64,000 nucleotides of DNA from Vitreimonas flagellata (GTDB taxonomy: Bacteria > Pseudomonadota > Alphaproteobacteria > Caulobacterales > Aquidulcibacteraceae), in NCBI RefSeq assembly GCF_004634425.1, contig NZ_SBJL01000002.1, positions 806,001-870,000 on the forward strand, in the 5' to 3' direction. The notes under the pieces are model-generated. The model searched no databases, had not been told where the DNA came from, and saw nothing but the letters and a program-made list of their open reading frames with translations. Positions 1 through 8,468 of this stretch are shown here, in pieces. Positions within the stretch are counted from its first letter, which is position 1. Each line of letters opens with the position of its first letter. The position numbers and the translations under genes are program-made.

Positions 1-422
1 CCTGGACGCGCGCCCTCGCCCTCTTTGCGGAACGACTTCAGCGTTTCGGGCCGCGCGACGTCCGGCGCTGTCAGATAATCGTGCGCCACCTTGCTCTCGC
101 GCGCGCCGCCGAACACGAACACTGCGCGCGCAACCGCACCGTCGTCGTTCACGCATTCGCTGGCGAAGATCGCCGACGAGCGCCCGCGCCGCAGCAACGG
201 CGATGTGAAACGCAAACGCCCAGAGGCCGGGCCCACGAATGTGAATTGCGAGGAGCGGAGCGGGGGCAGCTCGCCATGCGTGCGCTTCAGTGCTTCGTAA
301 GCGAGCGCGGCCGTCATGCCGCCATAGAGCGTGCGCCCTTGCGCCCACGCTTCAGGCGCATCAATCACGAAGCTCTCCCCTTCCGGGGCCAGCGCGGCGA
401 CAACTTCAGCAAGCGAGCTCAT
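1..422 (-). CDS. Thioesterase-family hot-dog protein (partial, C-terminus beyond the window)
   Basis: About 140 codons of the N-terminal part are visible, read leftwards from an ATG at 420-422. The early segment GRTLYGGMTAALAYEA, followed by SSQFTFVGPASGRLRF, resembles the N-terminal hot-dog of TesB-like acyl-CoA thioesterases, which hydrolyse acyl-CoA to free acid and CoA. The start lies 39 nt after the stop of the short-chain dehydrogenase on the same strand, so the two are probably cotranscribed. No strong Shine-Dalgarno is visible. The family call rests on overall pattern; the catalytic residues would lie in the missing half. Confidence 0.7.
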   Translation of the reverse strand, partial: MSSLAEVVAALAPEGESFVIDAPEAWAQGRTLYGGMTAALAYEALKRTHGELPPLRSSQFTFVGPASGRLRFTSPLLRRGRSSAIFASECVNDDGAVARAVFVFGGARESKVAHDYLTAPDVARPETLKSFRKEGEGARP

Positions 423-461
423 AGGTTCTTGATAGGCGCCCGGGGCGCGCAAAGCAAAGCG

Positions 462-1274
462 TCACTCCGCGCCGAGCTTCTTGGCGTACCCGTCGGCAAT
501 CAGCTTCGCCATCACATCGAACAATTGATCGGGATTGCTGCGCCGAAGTGCTGCGCCCATCGCCTCCATTCCTTCCGCAAGGATAAGCTCGCGCGTCCCA
601 TTTTCCAGCGCGGCCACAATCGTGTTGGCCGCGACGTCCGCCGGCATCCCATTGTCGATCGCTGTGTCGCTGAAACCGCGCGTCCGCGCTTTACCATCGA
701 GCGCGTTCTTCGAGACGTTGGTCTGCACCGAGCCCGGCGCGACAACGAGCACCTTCATGCCCTGATGCGTCGTCTCCGCGCGCACGCTGTCATGATAGCC
801 GATGATGCCGGCCTTCGCCGCACTATAGGCTGCGCGCAGCGGCGCCCCGACAATGCCGGCGACGCTGGAGATGGCCACCAGATGTCCGCCGCCCGCGCCC
901 ACTAAAAGCGGCAACAATTCCTGCGTCAGCCGGATCGGCGCCATGAGATCGACGCCGATGATGCGCTCGTACACTTCGAAGGCCGTATCGACCGCGAGCG
1001 AACGCTGCGAGATGCCGGCATTGTTGACGAGGCCATCCACACGACCGCGCCACGCCCAAGCTTGTTTCACAACATCCGGCACGCGCGCGAAATCCGTCGC
1101 CTCGAACGGCAGGATCAAGCTCTCGCCGCCAACACGCGCCGCCACGTCGCGCAGCGCCGCTTCATTACGTCCCGACAAGATCAGGCGCGCACCTTTGGCG
1201 GCCAGCGCTTCCGCTAATGCCGCACCGATGCCGGACGACGCGCCCGTGATCCACCAGATCTTGCCTTCGAACAT
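462..1274 (-). CDS. Short-chain dehydrogenase/reductase (SDR)
   Basis: This 270-residue NAD(P)-dependent oxidoreductase belongs to the classical SDR family. The cofactor motif TGASSGIG is at residues 11-18, NNAG is near residue 85, and the catalytic Ser...YSAAK set is near residue 150. The start at 1274 (MFEGKIWW) was chosen over upstream in-frame codons because GGAGAGGA sits about 7 nt before it and the Rossmann fold begins directly after. It precedes the thioesterase and is divergent from the P450 gene. Substrate is unknown; the neighbourhood suggests alcohol, keto or acyl intermediates of a hydrophobic compound. Confidence 0.9.
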   Translation of the reverse strand: MFEGKIWWITGASSGIGAALAEALAAKGARLILSGRNEAALRDVAARVGGESLILPFEATDFARVPDVVKQAWAWRGRVDGLVNNAGISQRSLAVDTAFEVYERIIGVDLMAPIRLTQELLPLLVGAGGGHLVAISSVAGIVGAPLRAAYSAAKAGIIGYHDSVRAETTHQGMKVLVVAPGSVQTNVSKNALDGKARTRGFSDTAIDNGMPADVAANTIVAALENGTRELILAEGMEAMGAALRRSNPDQLFDVMAKLIADGYAKKLGAE

Positions 1275-1386
1275 CGCGGTCCTCTCCATCTTTGCGCGCA
1301 TGTAACGCCAAAGTTGACGCGGCGTCCACGCTTGCACGTGACGCACAGCGGCCTAGGTTCGCATCCAAAGATGCGTGGAGCGCCCG

Positions 1387-2718
1387 ATGCAATTGATCTC
1401 TCAGACAGCCGTCGAAGGCAGGCCCGGCCCGAACTTCGCGCCGCGCCAGAGCGCGATTGACGCGTCCGCGCTTACCGATCTGCATGTCTATGCCAAGGGC
1501 CAGCCTTATGCGCTCTATCGCGAGCTGCGTGAGCATGCGCCCGTCGCGTGGGTAGATGAGCCCATTAGTGGCGCAGGCTTCTGGGCCGTTACGCGTTATG
1601 CCGATGTGATGAAGGTCAACGCGGACCCGCAAACCTTCTCGTCGCAACGCGGCGGCATTCTGATGGGCACGCCAAAGCCGGAGCAGGGCCATCCCCTGCT
1701 CACGCGCGCTTCGCTCGACGCCATGATCAACATGGACGCGCCGTGGCACCTCGAATTGCGCCGCGAGCACATGGCGTTCTTCACGCCGAAATATTTGGAC
1801 AAGCTGAAAGGCCGCATCGCGCAGGAGGTCACCAACCTGCTCGACGCAATGGCTCCGCACGCGGCCGAAGACATCGACATGGTCGAGCATTTCTCCGCGC
1901 GCTTGCCGCTCTATACGTTATGCGAATTGCTCGGCGTGCCGGAGCCGGATCGGCCGAAATTCCTCGAATGGATGCACTATCTCGAGCGCGCACAAGATCT
2001 TGCCATGCAGCAGCGCGTCGGCACGCTTCAGCTCTCCCCTGACCTGCTGAGCTTCATCGGCGCCTTCAACACAAACGTCGAAGAGATGTTCGCGTATGGC
2101 CGAGACATTCTGGAGAAGCGCCGCGCCGAACCACGCGAGGATTTGTTGACCGCCATCGCCAACGCCAAGCTCGACGGCGAGTTGCTGGCCGACGAATACC
2201 TCGACGGCTCCTGGCTGCTCATCGTGTTCGCCGGCAACGACACCACGCGCAACACACTCTCAGGCGCGATGCGCCTGCTCACCGAATTTCCAGATCAGCG
2301 CGCCAAGCTCGCGAGCCAGCCGCACCTCATGGTCAATGCGGCCAACGAATTCATCCGCATGGTCAGCCCCGTGATCTATATGCGCCGCACCGCCGCGCGG
2401 GACACGGAGATCGCCGGCCAAGAGATCGCCGAGGGCGAGAAGGTGCTGATGTATTACGGCGCCGCCAATCGCGATCCGTCCATGTTCGACAACCCCGACA
2501 CGCTGAATGTCGAGCGCGCAAATGCCGACAAGCACATCGCCTTTGGCTACGGCCCGCACGTCTGTCTCGGCAAACGGGTCGCACAAATTCAGCTTGAGGA
2601 GGCTTATCGCCAAATCCTAGGTCGCTATCCAAGTGCGACTTGGACTGGCGACATTGACATCGCGCCGAACAATTTCGTGCACGCGATTTCGCGACTGGGT
2701 GTGCGCCTGGGCGGCTGA
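1387..2718 (+). CDS. Cytochrome P450 monooxygenase
   Basis: This soluble bacterial class I P450 has 443 residues. The I-helix oxygen-activation motif AGNDTT is at about 282-287, the ExxR motif (EFIR) at about 321, and the heme-ligand loop FGYGPHVCLG has its Cys near 393. The segment from TTRNT to YMRRTA resembles CYP125/CYP153-type enzymes that hydroxylate hydrophobic aliphatic substrates, but subfamily cannot be fixed by eye. The start is the ATG at 1387, which has GGAG 6 nt upstream; an in-frame GTG at 1375 is less likely. No ferredoxin or reductase gene is adjacent. The acyl-CoA ligase follows 65 nt downstream on the same strand. Confidence 0.93.
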   Translation: MQLISQTAVEGRPGPNFAPRQSAIDASALTDLHVYAKGQPYALYRELREHAPVAWVDEPISGAGFWAVTRYADVMKVNADPQTFSSQRGGILMGTPKPEQGHPLLTRASLDAMINMDAPWHLELRREHMAFFTPKYLDKLKGRIAQEVTNLLDAMAPHAAEDIDMVEHFSARLPLYTLCELLGVPEPDRPKFLEWMHYLERAQDLAMQQRVGTLQLSPDLLSFIGAFNTNVEEMFAYGRDILEKRRAEPREDLLTAIANAKLDGELLADEYLDGSWLLIVFAGNDTTRNTLSGAMRLLTEFPDQRAKLASQPHLMVNAANEFIRMVSPVIYMRRTAARDTEIAGQEIAEGEKVLMYYGAANRDPSMFDNPDTLNVERANADKHIAFGYGPHVCLGKRVAQIQLEEAYRQILGRYPSATWTGDIDIAPNNFVHAISRLGVRLGG

Positions 2719-2783
2719 GCGCCCGCCCTCCTCCCTTGGCGGCCCGCGCGCGATGGAGCACATTGCGCGCGGAGCACCGACCT

Positions 2784-4403
2784 ATGATCCCTGGCCTGAT
2801 GCAGCCGAAAGCGCTGCAGATCATCGACATCCTCAAATTCGCCGCGACCGCGCATGGCGGCGTGGAGATTGTTTCAAGGCTCATCGAAGAGCCAATGATA
2901 CGTCTCACATATCGCGACGCGCTCAACCGCGCTGAGCGCGCGGCTAAGGCGCTACAGCGCTTGGGCGTGAAATCTGGCGATCGTGTCGCGACGCTTGCCT
3001 GGAACACGCATCGGCACTTCGAACTCTTCTACGCCGCGCCCGGCCTCGGCGCCGTGCTCAACACGGTCAACCCGCGCCTCTTCGACGAGCAGATCGAATA
3101 CATTCTGAACCACGCCGAGGCGGAGGTTCTGCTCTTCGATAAGAGTTTCCTTGCCCTCGTTGAGCGGTTGCGGCCCGGCATGAGGACGGTGAAGACGTTC
3201 GTCATGTTGAGCGAAAAGAGCACGCACGAAGCGGGCGCGATCAGCGCACTTTGCTATGAAGACTTGCTCGCCGCCGAAGACGATGGCTTCGCTTGGCCCA
3301 GTATCGATGAGAACGCCGGCGCGATGCTCTGCTACACGTCAGGGACGACCGGCGATCCGAAGGGCGTGCTCTACTCGCATCGGGGCATCGTGCTCCATGC
3401 GATGGCGTCGGGGCTGAACAGCGCATTCGGCTTTGACGCATTCGACGTCGTCATGCCCTGCTCTTCCTTGTTTCACGCGTCGGCGTGGGGTCTGCCGTTC
3501 GCGGCGCCGATTAATGGCTGCAAATTAGTGATGCCATGCGACCGCATGGATGGCGCGAGCTTGCAGGAATTGATCGTCAACGAAGGCGTGACGTTCTCCG
3601 GCGGCGTGCCGACGATCTGGACCATGTATCTCGCGCATTTGAAACAAACCGGCGAAACGCCCGGCAAGCTGCAGCGCGTCGTCATCGGCGGCTCGGCCGT
3701 GCCTCGCGCAATGGCCGAGACCTTCAAGAAAGATTACGGCGTCCGCGTGCTGCAGATTTGGGGCATGACCGAAACCGCGCCGCTCGGCGTCATCGCAACT
3801 CCGACGCCCGCGCTCGCCGCACTCGGCGAAGAGAAGCTCGATGAGGCGATCTGGACGCGCCAGGGCCGATTGCAATTCGGCATCGAGCTGAAGATCGTCG
3901 GCGACGACGGCGCGGAAGCCCCGCACGACGGCGAAACCTCCGGCGCGCTCATGGTGCGCGGGCCGTGGACGATCCAGCGTTATTATCGCGGAGAAAAAGA
4001 CGTCGCCGACGCCGATGGCTGGTTCGACACCGGCGACATCGCCACACTCGATGCCTTCGGCTACATGCGCATCACCGACCGCAAGAAGGACGTGATCAAA
4101 TCTGGCGGCGAATGGATTTCGTCAATCGATTTGGAGAATGTCGCGGTCGCCTGCCCCGGCGTGCGCATCGCCGCCGTCGTTGGCGTCCCCCACCCCAAAT
4201 GGGAGGAGCGGCCAATCCTGGTGCTCGAAACCCACGCGGGCGCGAACGTGAGCGAGAACGATGTGCGCGCTTATTTGGCGCCACGCATCGTCAAATGGTG
4301 GACGCCGGACGCCATTCTGTTCGACACGATCCCGCTCACCGCGACCGGCAAGATCAACAAGAAAGTCCTGCGCCAACGCTACGCCGATCAGCTGATGCGC
4401 TGA
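2784..4403 (+). CDS. Medium/long-chain fatty-acyl-CoA ligase (AMP-binding)
   Basis: This 539-residue member of the ANL superfamily activates a carboxylic acid to acyl-AMP and then to acyl-CoA. It shows the P-loop-like motif YTSGTTGDPKGVLYSH, the A5 motif GMTE, the hinge segment TGDIATLDAFGYMRITDRKK and the C-terminal catalytic lysine in TATGKINKK. Its overall pattern is closest to AlkK/medium-chain ligases. The start at 2784 has GGAG 9 nt upstream. It lies between a P450 and a PQQ alcohol dehydrogenase, which fits stepwise oxidation of an alkane- or terpenoid-like substrate followed by CoA activation. Confidence 0.92.
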   Translation: MIPGLMQPKALQIIDILKFAATAHGGVEIVSRLIEEPMIRLTYRDALNRAERAAKALQRLGVKSGDRVATLAWNTHRHFELFYAAPGLGAVLNTVNPRLFDEQIEYILNHAEAEVLLFDKSFLALVERLRPGMRTVKTFVMLSEKSTHEAGAISALCYEDLLAAEDDGFAWPSIDENAGAMLCYTSGTTGDPKGVLYSHRGIVLHAMASGLNSAFGFDAFDVVMPCSSLFHASAWGLPFAAPINGCKLVMPCDRMDGASLQELIVNEGVTFSGGVPTIWTMYLAHLKQTGETPGKLQRVVIGGSAVPRAMAETFKKDYGVRVLQIWGMTETAPLGVIATPTPALAALGEEKLDEAIWTRQGRLQFGIELKIVGDDGAEAPHDGETSGALMVRGPWTIQRYYRGEKDVADADGWFDTGDIATLDAFGYMRITDRKKDVIKSGGEWISSIDLENVAVACPGVRIAAVVGVPHPKWEERPILVLETHAGANVSENDVRAYLAPRIVKWWTPDAILFDTIPLTATGKINKKVLRQRYADQLMR

Positions 4404-4421
4404 CCGGCGTAGGCGTGCGCG

Positions 4422-6542
4422 TTAGTTCGGCCGCGCCCGCTCTTCCGCGTAAAGCACCTGCGCTTCACTCGCGACATAGGCGCGGATGGCTTCGGCGTCG
4501 CTGACGCTGACCCATTGTGTGAAGTCCGGCATGCCGTTGGCGGCGCGGGCGCCGTGCACGGTGTCGCGCCACACATTCGCGTCTTGCAGCGATGGCGCGC
4601 GTCGCAGATCAGGCAACACGCCGCCCGAAGTCGCACCCGAACCGTGACAGACGCCGCAGAAGGCGCCGTACGCGGCGGAGCCGCGCGCGATCGTTGCTTG
4701 CGAGACGCGTAAAGTTGGCGGGCGCTCCATTGGCAGACGCACCAATTCGCGCGTCGGTAATGTCGCCGTGCCGCCAATACGGAACACGTTCACGCGCGCA
4801 TTCACCGGCTCGCTCGGCGGATCGGCGATGCCGAAGCCGACCGGCAAGAACCAAAGCGTGCCGTAGCTGGCGAGCGAGGCGACATATTGCACGCCGTCAA
4901 CTTCGTACGTGATCGGCCCGCCCATGGTCGCGGCTTGGTTATCGTAATCCCAAAGCTGATCGCCGGTGCGCGCGTTGTAGGCGCGGAAGCGGCCGTTGAG
5001 CGTGCCTTGGAAAACGAGGTTGCCGGCCGTCGCCAACGTGCCGCCATTCCACGGCGTGCCGAGCGGCACACGCCAGGCTTCGCGTTGATTGACCGGGTCC
5101 CACGCGAGCAAGAAGCCGTTCATCGTGTTGCGGATCGCCGCGCGGGTGGCGCGATCCGTCGGCAAGGCTGCGTGCACCGTGCCGGTGTTCCAGCGGCCAG
5201 GGCGATACACGAACGCCGGGTCGGCGGTGTAGTCCTGCGCCAGCTCTTGGACCGGAATGTAAACGAGGCCCGTGTCGCGCGACATCGACATCGGATGCCA
5301 ATTGTGCGCACCGAATGGCGACGGCAGCACGATCGCAGTGCCTGACGCGTAGCGCGCTTCGGCATTCTCTATCGGACGGCCGGTGCTCATATCGACACCG
5401 CTTGCCCACGTTTGGGTCGCGATCGAGCCGGCGGAGATGAGTCCGCAATCGTCGCGATCGATGACATAGAAGAAGCCGTTCTTCGGCGCGTGCATCAGCA
5501 CGCGCCGCTCTTGGCCGGCGATCTGCAGCGTACTCAGAATGATCGGCTGGGTCGCGGTGTAGTCCCACGTCTCCCCTGGAGTCTCTTGGTAATGGCACTT
5601 GTATTCACCGGTGTCGGGATCGACGCCAACGACGGAGGAGAGGAAGAGGTTGTCGTTGTTGCGGCCTTCGATGTTCGGCGAGCGAATGTCGCGATTCCAC
5701 GGCGAGCCGTTGCCGACGCCGATCCAGAGCGTGTCGGTTTCGTTGTCATAGACCAGCGCATCCCACGCCGTCCCGCCGCCGCCGCTTTCAAGCCATGCGC
5801 CGGCCGTCGGATTCCACGTGGCGAGCGCGGTGTCGCGTACAGAGTCAGATGCCGCGTTGTCGGCCTCGGTCGGATTGGGCGTGGTATAAAAGCGCCAGCG
5901 CAGATCGCCGCTCTCGGCGTCATAGGCGCTCACATAACCGCGTACACCAAACTCCGCGCCGCCGTTGCCGATATAAATGAGGCCGCGCGCGGCGCGTGGC
6001 GCGCCCGTGATGGTGTAGGGGCGCGACTGATCGACGGTGACGACTTCCCAGGCCTTCGATCCATCACGCGCGTTCAGCGCAATCAAGCGACCGTCGAGTG
6101 TGCCGACATAAACTTTGCCGTTCCACACCGCGACGCCGCGATTGCCAACATCGCAACAGGCCGAGGCGCCACGCTCATGCGGCACCTCGGGATCAAATAC
6201 CCAAAGCTCCTCCCCTGTCGCGGCGTTGAGCGCATAGACAATGCTCCACGCGGAGGTGACGTACATGATTCCATCGACCACGATCGGCGTCGCTTCGGCG
6301 CCGCGCGGCATGCGCATCTCGTAGGTCCAGGCCAAGCCAAGTTGGCTCACATTCCCCGCGTTGATGTCGGTGAGCGGCGAGAAGCGATCTTCGGAATAGG
6401 TGCGGCCGTGGCTCATCCAATTGCCGGGCTCGCTATCGGCGCCGACGATCCGCGCTTCGCTCACCGCGGCGGGCCCCGAAGGCCCGCAAGCAACCAAAGC
6501 CAAAGCGACACCTGTGGCAAACGCCACCGCCATTCGTCTCAT
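4422..6542 (-). CDS. Quinohemoprotein alcohol dehydrogenase (PQQ plus cytochrome c), lipoprotein signal
   Basis: This 706-residue protein has an N-terminal signal ending in a lipobox-like VAC-GPSG, so it is probably a periplasmic lipoprotein. The body is an eight-bladed PQQ propeller with tryptophan-docking repeats (for example LNARDGSKAWEV) and the vicinal cysteine pair GASACCD typical of PQQ alcohol dehydrogenases. A C-terminal cytochrome c domain carries CGVCH. This is the type II quinohemoprotein architecture, which oxidises alcohols to aldehydes or acids and passes electrons to the respiratory chain. GGGAG lies 5 nt before the start. It converges with the acyl-CoA ligase gene. Confidence 0.93.
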   Translation of the reverse strand: MRRMAVAFATGVALALVACGPSGPAAVSEARIVGADSEPGNWMSHGRTYSEDRFSPLTDINAGNVSQLGLAWTYEMRMPRGAEATPIVVDGIMYVTSAWSIVYALNAATGEELWVFDPEVPHERGASACCDVGNRGVAVWNGKVYVGTLDGRLIALNARDGSKAWEVVTVDQSRPYTITGAPRAARGLIYIGNGGAEFGVRGYVSAYDAESGDLRWRFYTTPNPTEADNAASDSVRDTALATWNPTAGAWLESGGGGTAWDALVYDNETDTLWIGVGNGSPWNRDIRSPNIEGRNNDNLFLSSVVGVDPDTGEYKCHYQETPGETWDYTATQPIILSTLQIAGQERRVLMHAPKNGFFYVIDRDDCGLISAGSIATQTWASGVDMSTGRPIENAEARYASGTAIVLPSPFGAHNWHPMSMSRDTGLVYIPVQELAQDYTADPAFVYRPGRWNTGTVHAALPTDRATRAAIRNTMNGFLLAWDPVNQREAWRVPLGTPWNGGTLATAGNLVFQGTLNGRFRAYNARTGDQLWDYDNQAATMGGPITYEVDGVQYVASLASYGTLWFLPVGFGIADPPSEPVNARVNVFRIGGTATLPTRELVRLPMERPPTLRVSQATIARGSAAYGAFCGVCHGSGATSGGVLPDLRRAPSLQDANVWRDTVHGARAANGMPDFTQWVSVSDAEAIRAYVASEAQVLYAEERARPN

Positions 6543-6675
6543 GACCGCTCCCTCTTGTGTTTTGGAGCATTCAACGCCTCGGCGGATGACGTGTCTAGCT
6601 CACGGAACTCACAGTGCGCTTGATCCCCTCCGCTTACGTCGCTAGCCACGAGGACAAGAATTTGCGGGGATTGCG

Positions 6676-7971
6676 ATGACCGAGGCGACAAAAAAGGGCG
6701 GCATCCCGCTCCATGTGCTGATGCTGCTGGGCTTTGCGATCGGCCTCGGCGCTGGTCTTTGGGTAAACATGAATATCGGCGGCGAGGAGCCGTGGGTGGT
6801 TTGGCTGACGAGCAATGTCACCGGGCCGCTTGGGCAGATCTTCCTGCGCTTGCTGTTCATGCTCGTGCTGCCGCTTTTGTTCAGCGCGCTCGTGGTTGGC
6901 GTTGCGGAAATGGGCGATTTGAGCGCGCTCGGCCGCGTGGGCTGGAAGACGCTGCTGATGACGGTCGTGATCTCGACCATCGCGGTGTTGATCGGCTTGG
7001 GCATGGTCAATGCGCTGCGACCGGGCGACGGCGTCGATCCCGCACTTGCACAACAACTCCTGGCGCAGGGCGCGGAGGGTGCGGCCGGCATTGTCGAGAA
7101 CGCGCCCGAAAGCGTGCAGCTCGGTCAATTCTTCCTCGATCTCATTCCGCAAAACGTCTTCGCAGCTGCGAGCGCCAATCTCGTTTTGCCGGTGATGGTG
7201 TTTGCGCTGCTGTTCGGGATCGGCCTGGTGCTGGTGCGTTCGCCGGCGACGGATCAGCTGCAGCTGACCATCGCGGGCATTTTCGAAGTGATGATGAAGC
7301 TCATCAACATCGTCATCAAACTCGCGCCGATCGCCATTGCCTGCTTGATGTTCAATCTGGCGGCATTGTTCGGTTGGGATTTGCTAATCCGATTGGCTGC
7401 GTTCGTGGGCGTCGCTGTCGGCGCGATGGCGATCCACATGTTCGTCGTCTATCCACTCTGCATCTGGCTGCTCGCGGGTCGCAATCCGCTTAAATTCTTC
7501 AGCGACGTGCGCGAACCGATCGTGGTGGCCTTCTCCACTGCATCGTCCAACGCCACCCTCCCCGTCTCGATGCGCGCCGCGGAGACCGAGCTCAGTTTGC
7601 CGCGCCGGATCGCGCGCTTCGTGCTGACTGTTGGGGCCACCGCCAATCAGAACGGCACGGCGTTGTTCGAGGGCGTCACGGTGCTCTTCCTAGCGCAATT
7701 CTTCGGCATCGAGCTTTCGATCAGCCAGCAGGTCATCGTCATGCTGGTCTGCATCCTCGGCGGTATCGGCACGGCCGGCGTGCCAGCAGGCTCGTTGCCC
7801 GTGATCGCGATGATCCTGGTGATGGTCGGCATTCCGCCCGAGGGCATCGGCCTCATCCTCGGCGTCGACCGCTTCCTCGATATGTGTCGCACCACGCTCA
7901 ACGTGACCGGCGATCTCGTGGTCGCGACGGTTGTTTCACGCGGCGAGAAAGACCCCGAACCGACGATCTAG
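6676..7971 (+). CDS. Dicarboxylate/amino acid:cation symporter (DAACS/SDF family)
   Basis: This 431-residue inner-membrane transporter has multiple hydrophobic helices. Hairpin motif ASSNATLP (family SSSxxTLP) is near residue 291, ATANQNGTALFEG (family NMDGT) near 320, and the C-terminal NVTGDLVVATVV is also present. Relatives such as DctA and GltP import C4-dicarboxylates or glutamate with H+ or Na+. It is divergent from the PQQ dehydrogenase across a 133-bp gap that should contain both promoters. Substrate cannot be decided from sequence alone. Confidence 0.92.
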   Translation: MTEATKKGGIPLHVLMLLGFAIGLGAGLWVNMNIGGEEPWVVWLTSNVTGPLGQIFLRLLFMLVLPLLFSALVVGVAEMGDLSALGRVGWKTLLMTVVISTIAVLIGLGMVNALRPGDGVDPALAQQLLAQGAEGAAGIVENAPESVQLGQFFLDLIPQNVFAAASANLVLPVMVFALLFGIGLVLVRSPATDQLQLTIAGIFEVMMKLINIVIKLAPIAIACLMFNLAALFGWDLLIRLAAFVGVAVGAMAIHMFVVYPLCIWLLAGRNPLKFFSDVREPIVVAFSTASSNATLPVSMRAAETELSLPRRIARFVLTVGATANQNGTALFEGVTVLFLAQFFGIELSISQQVIVMLVCILGGIGTAGVPAGSLPVIAMILVMVGIPPEGIGLILGVDRFLDMCRTTLNVTGDLVVATVVSRGEKDPEPTI

Positions 7972-7987
7972 GTCAAAGGTGGTTTGA

Positions 7988-8003
7988 TGTGACGCGAGTC
8001 ACG
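7988..8003. promoter_or_regulatory. CRP/FNR-family-like palindrome upstream of the small-protein genes
   Basis: The sequence TGTGA-N6-TCACG matches the E. coli CRP consensus TGTGA-N6-TCACA at 9 of 10 fixed positions. It lies 67 nt before the first small ORF and 17 nt after the symporter stop, a suitable place to control transcription of the small genes. Which regulator binds is unknown. Confidence 0.4.
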
Positions 8004-8027
8004 GCGGCTCAGATCAGACGAGCATAG

Positions 8028-8068
8028 GGTCTTGCTCATGGAAGCGATGGGCTTCCGGGAGCAAGACC
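8028..8068 (+). promoter_or_regulatory. Leader hairpin that buries the first small ORF's ribosome-binding site
   Basis: GGTCTTGCTC (8028-8037) pairs perfectly with GAGCAAGACC (8059-8068). An inner stem GGAAG/CTTCC (8040-8044 with 8052-8056) closes a 7-nt loop. The Shine-Dalgarno GGGAG at 8057-8061 falls in the bulge and 3' arm, and the ATG at 8070 follows 1 nt after the stem. An 11-codon frame, MEAMGFREQDQ, runs from 8038 to 8073 inside the hairpin and overlaps the small ORF start as ATGA, so translational coupling is possible. Confidence 0.5.
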
Positions 8069-8069
8069 A

Positions 8070-8165
8070 ATGACCGCCAAGTTCTACAGCCTGATCATCG
8101 CCGCTTTGACGTTCGCGCCGTTCGCCTACGCGACGCTGAACCAAGCCGCTCAGATCGTCGCCTAA
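8070..8165 (+). CDS. Small hydrophobic protein, 31 aa (copy 1 of a tandem pair)
   Basis: This 31-codon frame runs from ATG at 8070 to TAA at 8163-8165. Its sequence AKFYSL...APFAYATLNQ matches the C-terminal half of the next frame at 14 of 23 aligned positions: both have AKFYxL, APFA and TLNQ in the same order and spacing. The middle is hydrophobic enough for one membrane or amphipathic helix. Conservation between two tandem frames, each with its own Shine-Dalgarno, argues that it is translated. I do not recognise the family. The upstream hairpin may control its translation. Confidence 0.6.
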   Translation: MTAKFYSLIIAALTFAPFAYATLNQAAQIVA

Positions 8166-8194
8166 GCCGCAATACAAAGCCGAGGGAAAACATC

Positions 8195-8335
8195 ATGCAT
8201 CCGCAAGCCGCCCAAGCCGCCGCCGCCAGCTTCGACACCGCCGCCAAGCCGGCCGTCGCCAAGTTTTACGCTTTGCTCTTCGCCTTCATGGCCGCAGCGC
8301 CCTTCGCGATGAGCACGCTGAACCAGATCGCATAA
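8195..8335 (+). CDS. Small hydrophobic protein, 46 aa (copy 2 of a tandem pair)
   Basis: This 46-codon frame starts at an ATG with GAGGG 8 nt upstream. An Ala-rich N-terminal extension of about 20 residues leads into AKFYAL...APFAMSTLNQIA, the same core as the preceding 31-residue protein. The two genes are 29 nt apart and probably share a transcript that ends at the hairpin near 8381. Function is unknown. The pattern of a short polar lead, a hydrophobic stretch and an invariant TLNQ end suggests a membrane-associated micropeptide rather than an enzyme. Confidence 0.6.
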   Translation: MHPQAAQAAAASFDTAAKPAVAKFYALLFAFMAAAPFAMSTLNQIA

Positions 8336-8380
8336 GTCATCGCAAAGCTCCCTGCGATGAACTTGGCGAGGTTCAAGAAG

Positions 8381-8409
8381 AAGGGCGCGGTGGCCAACAC
8401 CGCGCCCTT
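8381..8409. terminator. Hairpin between the small-protein genes and parB
   Basis: A perfect 12-bp stem (AAGGGCGCGGTG at 8381-8392 with its complement at 8398-8409) closes a 5-nt loop. It lies between convergent transcripts. The tail on the plus strand is only weakly T-rich (CGACGTTT), and the minus-strand side reads CTTCTTG, so it may act as a modest bidirectional terminator. Confidence 0.6.
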
Positions 8410-8468
8410 CGACGTTTCACGATTTGCATCCGCCCTGCCCTGTGCCGGGCCGGGCTTCCTCCCGAAGC

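Noticed and set aside
462-1305. Open frames on the plus strand across the SDR and thioesterase genes
   Set aside because: They are antisense shadows with no motif or ribosome-binding site; the minus-strand genes show clear family signatures.
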